From positions 34,654-98,653 of the forward strand of contig JBJHBJ010000010.1 of NCBI GenBank assembly GCA_050485425.1: a DNA stretch of 64,000 bases, written 5' to 3'. The first letter of the stretch is position 1. The number at the start of each line of letters is the position of its first letter. This stretch comes from LSCE01 sp050485425 (lineage in GTDB: Bacteria; Pseudomonadota; Gammaproteobacteria; Nitrococcales; Aquisalimonadaceae). This document shows positions 27,134 through 35,611 of the stretch, piece after piece. The notes beneath the pieces were generated by a model. The model made no database searches and was not told the origin of the DNA. It was given only the letters and a program-made list of their open reading frames with translations. The position numbers were made by a program, and so were the translations under genes.

Positions 27134-29644
27134 TCAGGGGCCTTTCGGCTCCCCGTCCACACCATCGGTGTTCGGGCTGCCTTCGCTCCCGGCCGCGCGG
27201 GACGGGTGGTGGAGATGCACGTCGCGTTGCGGAAACGGAATGACGATGCCGGCCTCGCGCAGGGCCCGCTCGATGGCGAAATGCAGTTGGCTGCGAACGG
27301 TCATGAAGTCGTCGGTGTCGCCGATGAAGCAGCGCAGCTCGAAGTCCAGGCTGGAATCGCCAAAACCCACGAAGAGCGCGATGGGGGGCGGCGTGCGCAG
27401 CACCTTGCCTTCCTCTGCGGCGCAGCGGAGCAGGATCTGCGCCACTTGCTCGGTGTCACTGCCATAGGCCACGCCGACCGCAATGCGTTCGCGGGCCATG
27501 CGGTTCTTGTGCGTCCAGTTGGTGACCGAGCTGGATATCAGGTCTGCATTGGGCACGATGACCGATGCCCGGTCGAAGGTCTCGATCTCGGTGGAGCGTA
27601 CCGAGATGTGCCGTACGGTGCCCTCGTGCGTGCCGACGATGATCCAGTCCCCGACCTTGATCGGGCGTTCGATGAGCAGTAGCAGACCGGCGACGAAGTT
27701 CTCGACCACGTTGCGCAGGCCGAAACCGATACCCAGCGACAGCGCGCCCACCACCAGCGCCAGGTTGGTGAAGTCCAGTCCCAGCGCGCCCATGGCGAGC
27801 AGCAGGGCGAGCCCGACGCCCAGATAGCTGGAGCCGGCGGCAATGGAGTTGCGGGCGCCGTATTCCAGACGCGTGTTGGGCAGTACCCGGTGGGTCAGCC
27901 AGCGCCGGAAAAGATTGGTCACGATGACGCCGGCGGAGAGGATCAGGATGGCGACCAGCAGGTTGCCCGGTGACAGCGTGAATCCACCGACTTCGATCCC
28001 CGCAAACAGGTTCTGCGTCCATAGCAGCAGTGTGGCCGGGGGCACGCCGTAGAGCAGCAGCAACGCGTAGAGCAGCGGCACGAAGATGATCAGGTCTGCC
28101 ACCAGTCCGGTCCAGAACACCATGCCCTGCACGCTGGCCTCCGACGGACGCTGCACGCGGACGATCATGGATCCGTACCGCCGGGCCGGCTGGCTCAGGA
28201 AGAATCGCTGGATGAGTTCGCGTGCGGCAATCCGGACCAGCAGCCCGAAGCCGATCACCAGCGCCGTGGACAGCAGGCGGGACTGTATGAAGTAAGCCAG
28301 GCGGCTGTAGCCCAGCAGTGCCAGCAACGGTGCCAGCAGCACCACCACGCGTAGCAGGCTGCGCAGTACGTCAAGCAGCGGACGGGAACCCTTCTCCTCG
28401 TCTTCTGCCGCGTCGGCATCGGTCGCCTCCTCGGCGGCCTCGTCCACGGGGCCGGCCTGCTGGGACTCCCTGACAGACGTGATCCAGTACCGCGGGCTCA
28501 GAACCCACGCCGCTGCCATCGCCGCCATCGTCGTGTAAAGCAGCAGGAAGATCGACTCCAGTTCCGCTGTGCTCGTGCGGGTCAGCAGCATCAGCGAGAG
28601 CAGCGCGGCGCCCACAGCCATGACCAGGGCGGCCAGGCGGATGGCCCCCAGCAGGACGCTCACGCGGGCCGGATCCACCGGTACGATGCGCCAGGCCACG
28701 TGGTGGGGGGAGAGCGCGGCGCGTGACATCCCGAACAGAACCAGGTACCCGCCCAGCGCCACCGACAGGACGTAAACCATGGCCGCGAACAGGCCTGTAA
28801 GCAGACCCTGCAGGTAAAGCACCAGCACCACCAGGCTGATGATGATCACCGGCACCACCGCGTTGGCTGTGCCGTCGGCCACCGCGCCGATGATGCGTCG
28901 CGCATAGCTGGGCGACATCTCCTCGGCATCGCGGCCGAAATTGATCAGCACCAGTCTGCGCAGAGGCCAGCCGAGCAGGATGCCGAGCAGAGGCAGTATC
29001 ACGAACAGCGCAATCGCGGAACGGCTCTCGCCGGCCTCGCGGCGCTCTTCCCACCAGGACTGCGGCGCCGCCATGAGGGCGGACGCGAAGGTGATGGCGT
29101 CCGCGCTGGCCTGGGCCCACACGTCCGGCTTCGTCGGTCGCGGCATGCGTTCGCTGAGCTGGCGGCGGAACTGCCGCTGTTCCCAGCCCGCGATGCTCTC
29201 CATCAACTCGGTGGAACGCATCTCGGCCACTTCGGCGATCCGGACGCGGGCGGAGTAGTCGGAAACGGAGGTCTGCAGTGTGCTCCGGAGTTCCTGGAGA
29301 GGTTCGGGTTCCGGCGGTTCCCCGTCCTCGGGGGGTGGGCCGAGCTGATCCAGCGTCCGCCTGGCGTCGCTCAGCCGGGACTGTGCGGCGCGTCGGGCCG
29401 ACTGGGCTTCCCGTTGCAGGGATCGCAGCTCCGACATCACCTCCGACGGTGTGCGCTCGCGGAAGTCGTTATCCAGCGCCCGCTGGGCGTCCCCCACTAC
29501 GCCCCGCCATGCCTCGATCTGCTGTTCCAGCGTTTCTTCAAGCTGTTCGTCCGCTATCGCGGGCGGCCCGGCCACGACCAGCGCAAGGCCCAGCAAGACC
29601 CACCCTAGGAGGCTGCTGGTCGTTGTGCGATGCCGACTGCGCAT
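27134..29644 (-). CDS. Mechanosensitive ion channel, MscK/MscM-like
   Basis: An 836-residue membrane protein. A signal peptide (1-31) leads to a periplasmic coiled-coil region to about 190. A series of hydrophobic helices follows (about 205-640), interrupted by an acidic cytoplasmic loop (DEAAEEATDADAAEDEEKGS). The MscS core comes next: pore helix GALSLGIGFGLRNVVENFVAG, then the beta domain GDWIIVGTHEGTVRHISVRSTEIETFDRASVIVPNADLISS. It would open under membrane tension to release solutes. It is shorter than E. coli MscK. AGGGA precedes the ATG. Confidence 0.9.
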   Translation of the reverse strand: MRSRHRTTTSSLLGWVLLGLALVVAGPPAIADEQLEETLEQQIEAWRGVVGDAQRALDNDFRERTPSEVMSELRSLQREAQSARRAAQSRLSDARRTLDQLGPPPEDGEPPEPEPLQELRSTLQTSVSDYSARVRIAEVAEMRSTELMESIAGWEQRQFRRQLSERMPRPTKPDVWAQASADAITFASALMAAPQSWWEERREAGESRSAIALFVILPLLGILLGWPLRRLVLINFGRDAEEMSPSYARRIIGAVADGTANAVVPVIIISLVVLVLYLQGLLTGLFAAMVYVLSVALGGYLVLFGMSRAALSPHHVAWRIVPVDPARVSVLLGAIRLAALVMAVGAALLSLMLLTRTSTAELESIFLLLYTTMAAMAAAWVLSPRYWITSVRESQQAGPVDEAAEEATDADAAEDEEKGSRPLLDVLRSLLRVVVLLAPLLALLGYSRLAYFIQSRLLSTALVIGFGLLVRIAARELIQRFFLSQPARRYGSMIVRVQRPSEASVQGMVFWTGLVADLIIFVPLLYALLLLYGVPPATLLLWTQNLFAGIEVGGFTLSPGNLLVAILILSAGVIVTNLFRRWLTHRVLPNTRLEYGARNSIAAGSSYLGVGLALLLAMGALGLDFTNLALVVGALSLGIGFGLRNVVENFVAGLLLLIERPIKVGDWIIVGTHEGTVRHISVRSTEIETFDRASVIVPNADLISSSVTNWTHKNRMARERIAVGVAYGSDTEQVAQILLRCAAEEGKVLRTPPPIALFVGFGDSSLDFELRCFIGDTDDFMTVRSQLHFAIERALREAGIVIPFPQRDVHLHHPSRAAGSEGSPNTDGVDGEPKGP

Positions 29645-29705
29645 GCGGATTCCCTGTCGCTGTCTTTAACCTGGTGTGCCGTCACGATGTCTCCTGGGGG
29701 GCATG

Positions 29706-30206
29706 CTAGCGGACCGCCTGTCCCACCAGGATGGAGACCACGAACAGTAGCACCGCAACGCCCACACCGCCCGCGGCGGAGAGATTCAGTGCGTGACGGA
29801 AGATATGCCCGGTGACGGCCACCGTCCAGACGGCGACCACCAGCAGCCAGAGCGCCGCCCAGGCAGGGACGTTCTCGGTATCGGCCTGCCCCAGCGCCAG
29901 GCCGGCGGGGATGGCCGCCGCGGTCAGCAGCGCGTTGGCCCCGAACAACGAGGTGGCGGTCTGGACGAAGCGGGCGGACAGGCCGCGAAGTTGCAGTGCG
30001 CCATAGGTGAAGGCCAGGGTCACCAGCGTTCCCATCAGTGCCTGCGGCACCGCGGTAGCCTGGCCCGAGGACAGGGTCAGAAACAGCAGCGACAGGCCGA
30101 TATTCAGGGCGATTGCCACCAGCAACAGGTTCGGGGAATGGACCTCGTCCTGCGGGCCGGCCTGCAATCTGCAAACTGCAATCCAGTGCTTCAGAGTCTG
30201 GTTCAC
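29706..30206 (-). CDS. Small integral membrane protein (unknown)
   Basis: A 166-residue protein starting with GTG nine bases after AGGAG. Four or five hydrophobic stretches cover most of the chain: around 28-46, 54-72, 86-106, 117-134 and 145-163. A short soluble N-terminal region precedes them (KHWIAVCRLQAGPQDEVHSP). No catalytic motif is visible and I do not recognise the family. It lies 61 bp upstream of the MscK-like gene on the same strand and may share its transcript. Confidence 0.65.
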   Translation of the reverse strand: MNQTLKHWIAVCRLQAGPQDEVHSPNLLLVAIALNIGLSLLFLTLSSGQATAVPQALMGTLVTLAFTYGALQLRGLSARFVQTATSLFGANALLTAAAIPAGLALGQADTENVPAWAALWLLVVAVWTVAVTGHIFRHALNLSAAGGVGVAVLLFVVSILVGQAVR

Positions 30207-30260
30207 TTCATGTGCTCCTGGCCGCGAACGACAATCGGTCTCGAGCGCGCGCGGGGAATT

Positions 30261-30327
30261 GATCAGTGTTTCCCTGGTGCCCCGTAACAGAAATGCTGCG
30301 AACTTCTGTTACGGGACACTAGTGTCC
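30261..30327. repeat. Perfect inverted repeat with an adjoining 14-bp palindrome and a dispersed 15-mer
   Basis: CCCGTAACAGAA (30281-30292) and TTCTGTTACGGG (30304-30315) are perfect 12-bp arms around an 11-nt loop. The last two bases start the palindrome GGACACTAGTGTCC (30314-30327). Just before, GATCAGTGTTTCCCT (30261-30275) recurs inverted at 40798. The loop and right arm (30295-30310) recur exactly at 54929-54944. This is the main content of the 306-bp gap between the divergent membrane-protein gene and the phosphofructokinase gene; the rest shows no gene. Confidence 0.75.
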
Positions 30328-30512
30328 GCATTCGGCATTGAAACGCAATTTACGGTATGCTTCCCGCGCTTGCGAAAGCACCGAACAGATCCTGGAGAGC
30401 GCCACCCGTGTTCTCCTTCCGGAACAATCGACTGTCATTGGCTGCGCCTTCCCCTCAGAGGTGGCTTTGCGGCTGCATTGTTTAACTTGCCCTAGCAGGG
30501 AGTGGGGTTTTC

Positions 30513-31778
30513 ATGGCTCCGAAAAACGCCTTCTACGCCCAGTCCGGCGGCGTCACCTCGGTTATCAACGCCAGCGCCTGCGGCATCATCGAGACCGCGC
30601 GACGCCACCCGGATCGCATCGGCAAGGTCTACGCGGGACGCAATGGTATCATCGGAGCGCTCCGGGAAGACCTGATCGACACCAGTCTGGAATCCGATCA
30701 CGCCATCGCCGCATTGCGCCACACGCCTGCGGGCGCCTTCGGTTCGTGTCGCTACAAGCTCAAGGGACTGGACGAGAACCGGGCGGAGTACGAACGCCTG
30801 ATCGAGGTTTTCGAGGCACACAATATCGGTTACTTCTTCTACAACGGCGGCGGCGACTCCCAGGATACCGCGCACAAGGTCTCGCAGCTCGGCGAAAAGC
30901 TCGGCTACCCCATTACCTGTATCGGCGTGCCGAAGACGGTGGACAACGACCTGCCGGTCACCGACTGTTGTCCCGGCTTCGGATCGGTGGCGAAGTACGT
31001 CGCCGTGTCCACGCTGGAGGCGGGACTGGACGTGCAGTCCATGGCGGAAACCTCGACCAAGCTGTTCGTGCTTGAGGTCATGGGGCGCCACGCCGGCTGG
31101 ATCGCCGCCGCCTCGGCCCTGGCCGCCGAGCGGGAAGGCCAGCCACCGCACGTCATCCTGCTGCCGGAAGTGCCGCTGGACCAGCAGCGTTTCCTGGACA
31201 AGGTCCGGAGCGCCGTGGAACGGCACGGCTACTGCGTGGTGGTGGTGTCCGAGGGGTTGATGGGCCAGGACGGCAAGCTCCTCTCCGACGGCGGCACCAA
31301 GGATGCCTTCGGGCATAGCCAGCTGGGCGGGGTTGCTCCGATCATCGCCCGCATGTGCAAGAGTGCGCTGGGCTACAAATACCATTATGCGGTCGCTGAC
31401 TACCTGCAGCGCGCCGCCCGGCACATCGCGTCCAAGACAGACGTCGACCAGGCCTACGCCCTCGGAGCGGCTGCAGTGGAGTTCGCGCTGGAAGGGCGCA
31501 ATGCGGTCATGCCCACGATCGTGCGCAAGCGTGACGAACCATACCAGTGGGAGATCGGCTGTGCGGCGTTGGCGGATGTTGCCAACGTCGAGGAAAAGCT
31601 GCCACCGGAATACATCGCCGAAGACGGCATGGGCGTGACCGAAGCGTGTCTGCGTTATCTGCGGCCCTTGATCCAGGGCGAGGACTATCCACCCTATCGG
31701 GGCGGGCTGCCGGAGTACGTGCGGCTGAAGAATGCCTCGGTACCGAAGGTGCTGGGGACCGGTTTCGAGCTGCGCTGA
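30513..31778 (+). CDS. pfp: Pyrophosphate-dependent 6-phosphofructokinase
   Basis: A 421-residue PFK-family enzyme. The two specificity positions point to PPi rather than ATP: an Asp in YNGGGDSQDTA (about residue 113) and Lys in GVPKTVDNDLPVTD (about 137), where ATP enzymes have Gly at both. Sugar-phosphate motifs MAETSTKLFVLEVMGRHAGW and FGHSQLGG are present. It phosphorylates fructose-6-phosphate reversibly with pyrophosphate, so it can serve glycolysis and gluconeogenesis. The next gene, 77 bp on, encodes pyrophosphatase, which competes for the same phosphoryl donor. GGGAG precedes the start. Confidence 0.92.
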   Translation: MAPKNAFYAQSGGVTSVINASACGIIETARRHPDRIGKVYAGRNGIIGALREDLIDTSLESDHAIAALRHTPAGAFGSCRYKLKGLDENRAEYERLIEVFEAHNIGYFFYNGGGDSQDTAHKVSQLGEKLGYPITCIGVPKTVDNDLPVTDCCPGFGSVAKYVAVSTLEAGLDVQSMAETSTKLFVLEVMGRHAGWIAAASALAAEREGQPPHVILLPEVPLDQQRFLDKVRSAVERHGYCVVVVSEGLMGQDGKLLSDGGTKDAFGHSQLGGVAPIIARMCKSALGYKYHYAVADYLQRAARHIASKTDVDQAYALGAAAVEFALEGRNAVMPTIVRKRDEPYQWEIGCAALADVANVEEKLPPEYIAEDGMGVTEACLRYLRPLIQGEDYPPYRGGLPEYVRLKNASVPKVLGTGFELR

Positions 31779-31855
31779 ATCCGTTCCCGGGAATCGATCA
31801 GGTTTGACACCACGCCAGCCGGCGTGTTCACAAATGCCATAGCAAGGAGTGACTC

Positions 31856-32389
31856 ATGAACGTTGCAGAAATTTCCGCCGGCAAGTCGGTGCCGGACGAC
31901 ATCAACGTGATCATCGAGATCCCGCAGCACGCGGATCCCGTGAAGTACGAGGTGGACAAGGACAGCGGGGCCCTGATGGTGGACCGTTTCATGGCCACCG
32001 CCATGCACTACCCCTGCAATTACGGTTATGTGCCCCATACCCTGTGCGGCGACGGCGACCCCGCCGACGTGCTGGTGGTGGCGCCGTTCGCGCTGGTGCC
32101 GGGCTCCGTGATCCGTTGCCGCCCCGTGGGCGTGCTGCAGATGGAGGACGAATCCGGCGAGGACGCCAAGATCCTGGCAGTGCCGGTGGACAAGCTCACT
32201 CCCCTGTACGCCAACGTCAAGGGTCCCGATGACATGCCGAAGCTGCTGCTGGACCAGATCGCCCACTTCTTCGAGCACTACAAGGATCTGGAGAAGGGCA
32301 AATGGGTGAAGGTCACCGGTTGGCAGGGGGTCGATGCCGCCCGCCAGGAACTGCTGGATGCGGTCAAGCGCCATCAGGATCAGGGCTGA
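31856..32389 (+). CDS. ppa: Inorganic pyrophosphatase (family I)
   Basis: A 177-residue soluble PPase. The signature is DGDPADVLV (about residues 64-72), with the preceding active-site residues in KYEVDKDSGALMVDRFM and HYPCNYGYVPHT, and VDKLTPLYANVK later. AAGGAG lies at good distance from the ATG. It hydrolyses PPi to drive biosynthetic reactions. A GCGCCAG/CTGGCGC hairpin lies shortly after the stop but has no T-run, so I do not call it a terminator. Confidence 0.96.
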   Translation: MNVAEISAGKSVPDDINVIIEIPQHADPVKYEVDKDSGALMVDRFMATAMHYPCNYGYVPHTLCGDGDPADVLVVAPFALVPGSVIRCRPVGVLQMEDESGEDAKILAVPVDKLTPLYANVKGPDDMPKLLLDQIAHFFEHYKDLEKGKWVKVTGWQGVDAARQELLDAVKRHQDQG

Positions 32390-32481
32390 TCCTGGAAAAA
32401 GCAAGGGGCGCCAGTGGTCGCTTTGCGAGCCTGGCGCACCGTTCTTTGCTCCGTATTTACACATTCTTTACACGCGCGGTA

Positions 32482-32509
32482 TGGACATCAGGGACACCTT
32501 CTCTATAAT
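32482..32509 (+). promoter_or_regulatory. Candidate sigma-70 promoter for the 108-residue gene
   Basis: TGGACA (32482-32487) and a consensus TATAAT (32504-32509) are separated by 16 bp. Transcription from here would give a leader of about 95 nt before the ATG at 32611. Confidence 0.6.
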
Positions 32510-32557
32510 CCGCCTCTAATGTGTGTGCACTGCAGCAGGGCACAGTTCACAGTTGGT

Positions 32558-32578
32558 GCACCAGCCTGTCAGGCTGGT
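32558..32578 (+). other. Leader hairpin
   Basis: CACCAGCCT-GTC-AGGCTGGTG forms a perfect 9-bp stem with a 3-nt loop. It lies in the predicted untranslated leader 33 bp before the ATG of the small hypothetical gene. No T-run follows, so it is not an obvious terminator. Confidence 0.55.
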
Positions 32579-32610
32579 GGATGCGTCAGCATCAGTCGCG
32601 AGGTGTCTCT

Positions 32611-32937
32611 ATGGCACGGGTCATGACGAAGCAGCGGCTTGAGCGGGAGAATCTCGCTTATCGCTATACTGGCGGAATCAGCCAGGAGAATCGCTGCAGC
32701 GGGTTTGTTCCAGCCTTTCGTGATACTGAAACCGGCATCGTCTACCGGTCCCTGTGCGCCCGCGGTAATCCCGCGCCCTTCCACTGCCTGGATGGCTTGC
32801 CCGATACGGTCGTCATGGAGCGCGATGCGGCTGGGCTGCCGAAAACACTCAAGCCCTCGCTGGAATCGGGTTTCGTGAGAGACGGCGAGTTCTACACCCG
32901 CGATCAGGCCGCGGACTGCATTACCAACGGCGAATGA
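32611..32937 (+). CDS. Small hypothetical protein (108 residues)
   Basis: I do not recognise this protein. It starts at an ATG after GAGGTG and has its own strong promoter candidate and a leader hairpin. The N-terminal third is basic (MTKQRLERENLAYRYTGG). The middle holds four scattered Cys residues and a segment ending FHCLDGLPDTVVME. The C-terminal part is acidic with CITNGE at the end. There is no signal peptide or membrane segment, so it should be cytosolic. Codon use resembles its neighbours, which supports it being real. Confidence 0.7.
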   Translation: MARVMTKQRLERENLAYRYTGGISQENRCSGFVPAFRDTETGIVYRSLCARGNPAPFHCLDGLPDTVVMERDAAGLPKTLKPSLESGFVRDGEFYTRDQAADCITNGE

Positions 32938-33001
32938 ATCGCCGCCCCGGCGCCTGCCTGCCGGTGCCCGTTCCCGCCGTTATCTGAAGGACGCTCCCGA
33001 C

Positions 33002-33880
33002 GTGCCGTTCCTGCAAATCGTCTGTGAACTGGAAGCCAGCGTCTGTCAGCCTGCGGAAGATGTGCTGATGGAACAGGGCGCCATGTCCGTGACCTTCCAG
33101 GACCCCGGCGGCGACCCCATTCTCGAACCCGACGTCGGCACCAGTCCACTGTGGCAGAAAGTCACCGTGCTCGCCTTGTTCGAACCCGGCGTTGACAGCG
33201 GTCATCTGAAGCGGGCGCTGGAGCGCGAACTTGGCGATGCGGCGGTCAGCGGCTGGCGGGTGGAGTGCCTGCAGGACAAGGCCTGGGAGCGCGCCTGGAT
33301 GGACGATTTCCACCCCATGCAGTTCGGCCGGCGGCTATGGGTCTGTCCCAGCAACGGCCGGGTGACCGCGAACGATGCAGTGGTCCTGAAGCTCGATCCG
33401 GGCCTGGCGTTCGGTACCGGGACACATCCCACCACCGCACTGTGCCTGCGCTGGCTCGACCGGCAATCCCTCGACGGTCTGGACGTGGTGGATTACGGCT
33501 GTGGCTCCGGCATCCTCGGTATCGCCGCGCTGCTGCTGGGCGCACGGCACTGCCATGGCGTGGACAACGACCCCCAGGCACTGACGGCCAGCCGGGAGAA
33601 CGCGTCCCGTAACGGGGTTGGTCAGCGGTTGACGCTGTCGCTGCCCGATACCCGGCCGCCTGCGGCAGACCTGCTGGTGGCCAATATCCTCTCCGGTGTA
33701 CTGATCGAGCTGGCGCCGCAACTCGGGGCGCTGGTGAAGCCCGGCGGAAGGCTGGTCCTGTCAGGAATCCTGGAGAACCAGGCGGAAGCCGTGATGGCTG
33801 CCTACCGGCCGGGCTTCAGGCTGGATGCACCGGAAATCGACGGCGACTGGGTGCTGATCACCGGCTACCGTAGGTCATAG
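33002..33880 (+). CDS. prmA: Ribosomal protein L11 methyltransferase
   Basis: A 292-residue protein with the PrmA layout. The N-terminal substrate-recognition domain (1-95; PFLQIVCELEASVCQPAEDVLMEQGAMSVTF) is joined to a class I methyltransferase domain. Key motifs are FGTGTHPTTALCLRWLD, VVDYGCGSGILGIAALLLGA and VANILSGVLIELAP. It trimethylates L11. The start is GTG with AAGGA eleven bases before. The accC gene that often precedes prmA is not here. Confidence 0.95.
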   Translation: MPFLQIVCELEASVCQPAEDVLMEQGAMSVTFQDPGGDPILEPDVGTSPLWQKVTVLALFEPGVDSGHLKRALERELGDAAVSGWRVECLQDKAWERAWMDDFHPMQFGRRLWVCPSNGRVTANDAVVLKLDPGLAFGTGTHPTTALCLRWLDRQSLDGLDVVDYGCGSGILGIAALLLGARHCHGVDNDPQALTASRENASRNGVGQRLTLSLPDTRPPAADLLVANILSGVLIELAPQLGALVKPGGRLVLSGILENQAEAVMAAYRPGFRLDAPEIDGDWVLITGYRRS

Positions 33881-33973
33881 CCACTCAGGATCGAGTCCCG
33901 CGCTCGCTGCGCTTTTCTTTACAAGCCCCGCCGGGGTTCACACAATGTGGCCTGGCAGTTCCCGGCGAGAGCT

Positions 33974-35035
33974 ATGTATACCCAGTGTCCCACATGCGCA
34001 ACCCTGTTTCGGGTGACGGAAGAGCAGTGCACCGGCCCGAACCGGCTGGTTCGCTGCAGCATGTGCCTGAGCGTGTTCGATGCCGGGGAGCGCGCTGCGG
34101 AGTCCCTGCCGCCGGATATCGAGGCAGTGGTGCCACCGGAGCGGCTGGCGGCCCCGATGCTGCCGGAGCCTGAACCGGAGCCTGAACCGGAGCCTGAACC
34201 GGAGCCTGAACCCAGGATCGAGCAGCGACGCCCGGCGCCGCGTCGTCCCATACGGGCGGCGGACTGGGACGCCGGGCCTGTTTCGGTGGTGCCGGGGCGC
34301 CGCCGGGATGGTCCACGGCCGGCTGCCAGCGGAACGGGCGGCCCGGAGGTGGATCGCCGATGGTCGCTGAAGGCGCCGCGGCCTGCCGCGCAACCTCCGG
34401 CGCCGCATCGTGATCCGGTCTCCGAGCAGCCCCTGTTCAGCGAAAGTGCCTCCACGCCGGAGCAGGACGAGCAGGCGTTTACCGAGGATTGGCATCTGGC
34501 CTCAACGCTGGAACTGGAATCCGGCACTGCGCCCTCTTCGGTCACCCAGCAACTGCCTTTGTCAAGCTGGGGCTGGGCGGCGGGCATCGTGGGTCTGGTG
34601 CTGGCAATGGTGGTGCAGGTGGCGTACTTCCAGCGCAACGACCTTGCCGCTTATCCGCAACTGCGTCCGTGGCTGGAGGGCATGTGTGCGTTGGCGGACT
34701 GCAGCTTGCCGCTGCAGCGGGAACTGGCCAGCATCCAGCTTGCCCGCGGGCAGGTCAGTGATCATCCGCGCCAGGATGGCGCGCTGGTGGCGACGGCGGT
34801 CCTGATGAATGAAGCCCCCTTCCGCCAACCGTATCCATTGCTTAAGCTATCCTTGCTGGACGAGAATCAGAATGTGACGGGGGAGCGCTGGTTTCATCCC
34901 AGCGATTATCTTGAGGACGCGGGGCTGCGCGCGCGCTGGGCCTCGGGTATGCCATCCGGACTCCCTGTTGCCGTACGCCTGGATCTGATCGACCCGGGCA
35001 GCGGTTCCGCCCAGTATGTTTTCGACTATCGCTGA
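33974..35035 (+). CDS. Zinc-ribbon/DUF3426 membrane protein
   Basis: A 353-residue protein with an N-terminal MJ0042-type zinc ribbon (CPTCATLFRVTEEQ...CSMC, residues 5-36). A long low-complexity Pro/Glu/Arg linker follows, with eight PE pairs at residues 64-79, then one transmembrane helix near 197-217 (GWAAGIVGLVLAMVVQVAYF). The C-terminal DUF3426 domain would be outside the membrane. Such proteins usually sit between prmA and dusB-fis in gammaproteobacteria; here dusB is missing. GAGAG precedes the ATG. Function is unknown. Confidence 0.85.
   Translation: MYTQCPTCATLFRVTEEQCTGPNRLVRCSMCLSVFDAGERAAESLPPDIEAVVPPERLAAPMLPEPEPEPEPEPEPEPEPRIEQRRPAPRRPIRAADWDAGPVSVVPGRRRDGPRPAASGTGGPEVDRRWSLKAPRPAAQPPAPHRDPVSEQPLFSESASTPEQDEQAFTEDWHLASTLELESGTAPSSVTQQLPLSSWGWAAGIVGLVLAMVVQVAYFQRNDLAAYPQLRPWLEGMCALADCSLPLQRELASIQLARGQVSDHPRQDGALVATAVLMNEAPFRQPYPLLKLSLLDENQNVTGERWFHPSDYLEDAGLRARWASGMPSGLPVAVRLDLIDPGSGSAQYVFDYR
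34163..34210 (+). repeat. Four tandem copies of a 12-bp coding repeat
   Basis: The unit CCGGAGCCTGAA is repeated exactly four times in frame and encodes PEPE each time, within the linker of the DUF3426 protein. Exact identity at DNA level suggests recent slippage; gain or loss of units would keep the frame. Confidence 0.9.
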
Positions 35036-35205
35036 CATGGACTGCCGGCGTATGGCGGGACCGGGATCTGCGTAGCCTGTCTGCCGGTGCTCTGTCTGGT
35101 ACCGACGACACGCATTTTCGTCGCCGCGGGTTTCGGGTACTATCGTTGTCCTTTTCGGGGTCGGTGGCCCGGCCCGGCGATTCCAGTTCAATCCTGTGCA
35201 GTGGT

Positions 35206-35499
35206 ATGAGTAATCAGGCAACGCAATTGAGTGATCTGAACAACCATGACCATGCGGCACCGGATGGCGGCGGCCCGATCCGCGCCTGCGTCGCGCAGGC
35301 GCTGGACGACTACCTGGCCCGGTTGAACGGGCACGATTGCGCCGATCTCTACAAGCTGGTGCTGCAGGAAGTGGAGCCGCCGCTGCTGCAGGCGGTGATG
35401 GACTATTGTCAGGGCAACCAGACCCGCGCCTCGCAGTTGCTGGGAATGAATCGGGGTACCCTGAGGAAGAAGCTGCTGCAGTACGGCCTGACCGAGTAA
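35206..35499 (+). CDS. fis: DNA-binding protein Fis
   Basis: A 97-residue nucleoid protein. The C-terminal helix-turn-helix NQTRASQLLGMNRGTLRKKLLQYGL (about 71-95) matches Fis, and the helical core RACVAQALDDYLARLNG and LVLQEVEPPLLQAVMDYC is conserved. The ATG at 35206 is the last plausible start; longer in-frame sequence has no family resemblance. Fis bends DNA and activates stable RNA promoters during rapid growth. The gene normally forms an operon with dusB, absent here. Confidence 0.95.
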   Translation: MSNQATQLSDLNNHDHAAPDGGGPIRACVAQALDDYLARLNGHDCADLYKLVLQEVEPPLLQAVMDYCQGNQTRASQLLGMNRGTLRKKLLQYGLTE

Positions 35500-35611
35500 C
35501 ACCTGAATTCCCTTCCCTCGCCTTCGAAAGTCTTTCCATGGCAATACGTTCGAAAAGGCGAGTATAATCGCGCCCCGCCTCCATCCGACAGCACAGCAAA
35601 GGATCTTCGCC

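Noticed and set aside
32390..32445. Rho-independent terminator after ppa
   Set aside because: The GCGCCAG/CTGGCGC stem has a long loop and no T-run after it.
35533..35568. PurR operator before purH
   Set aside because: GCAATACGTT resembles half of the operator but the spacing of the two halves does not fit; only a TATAAT is convincing.
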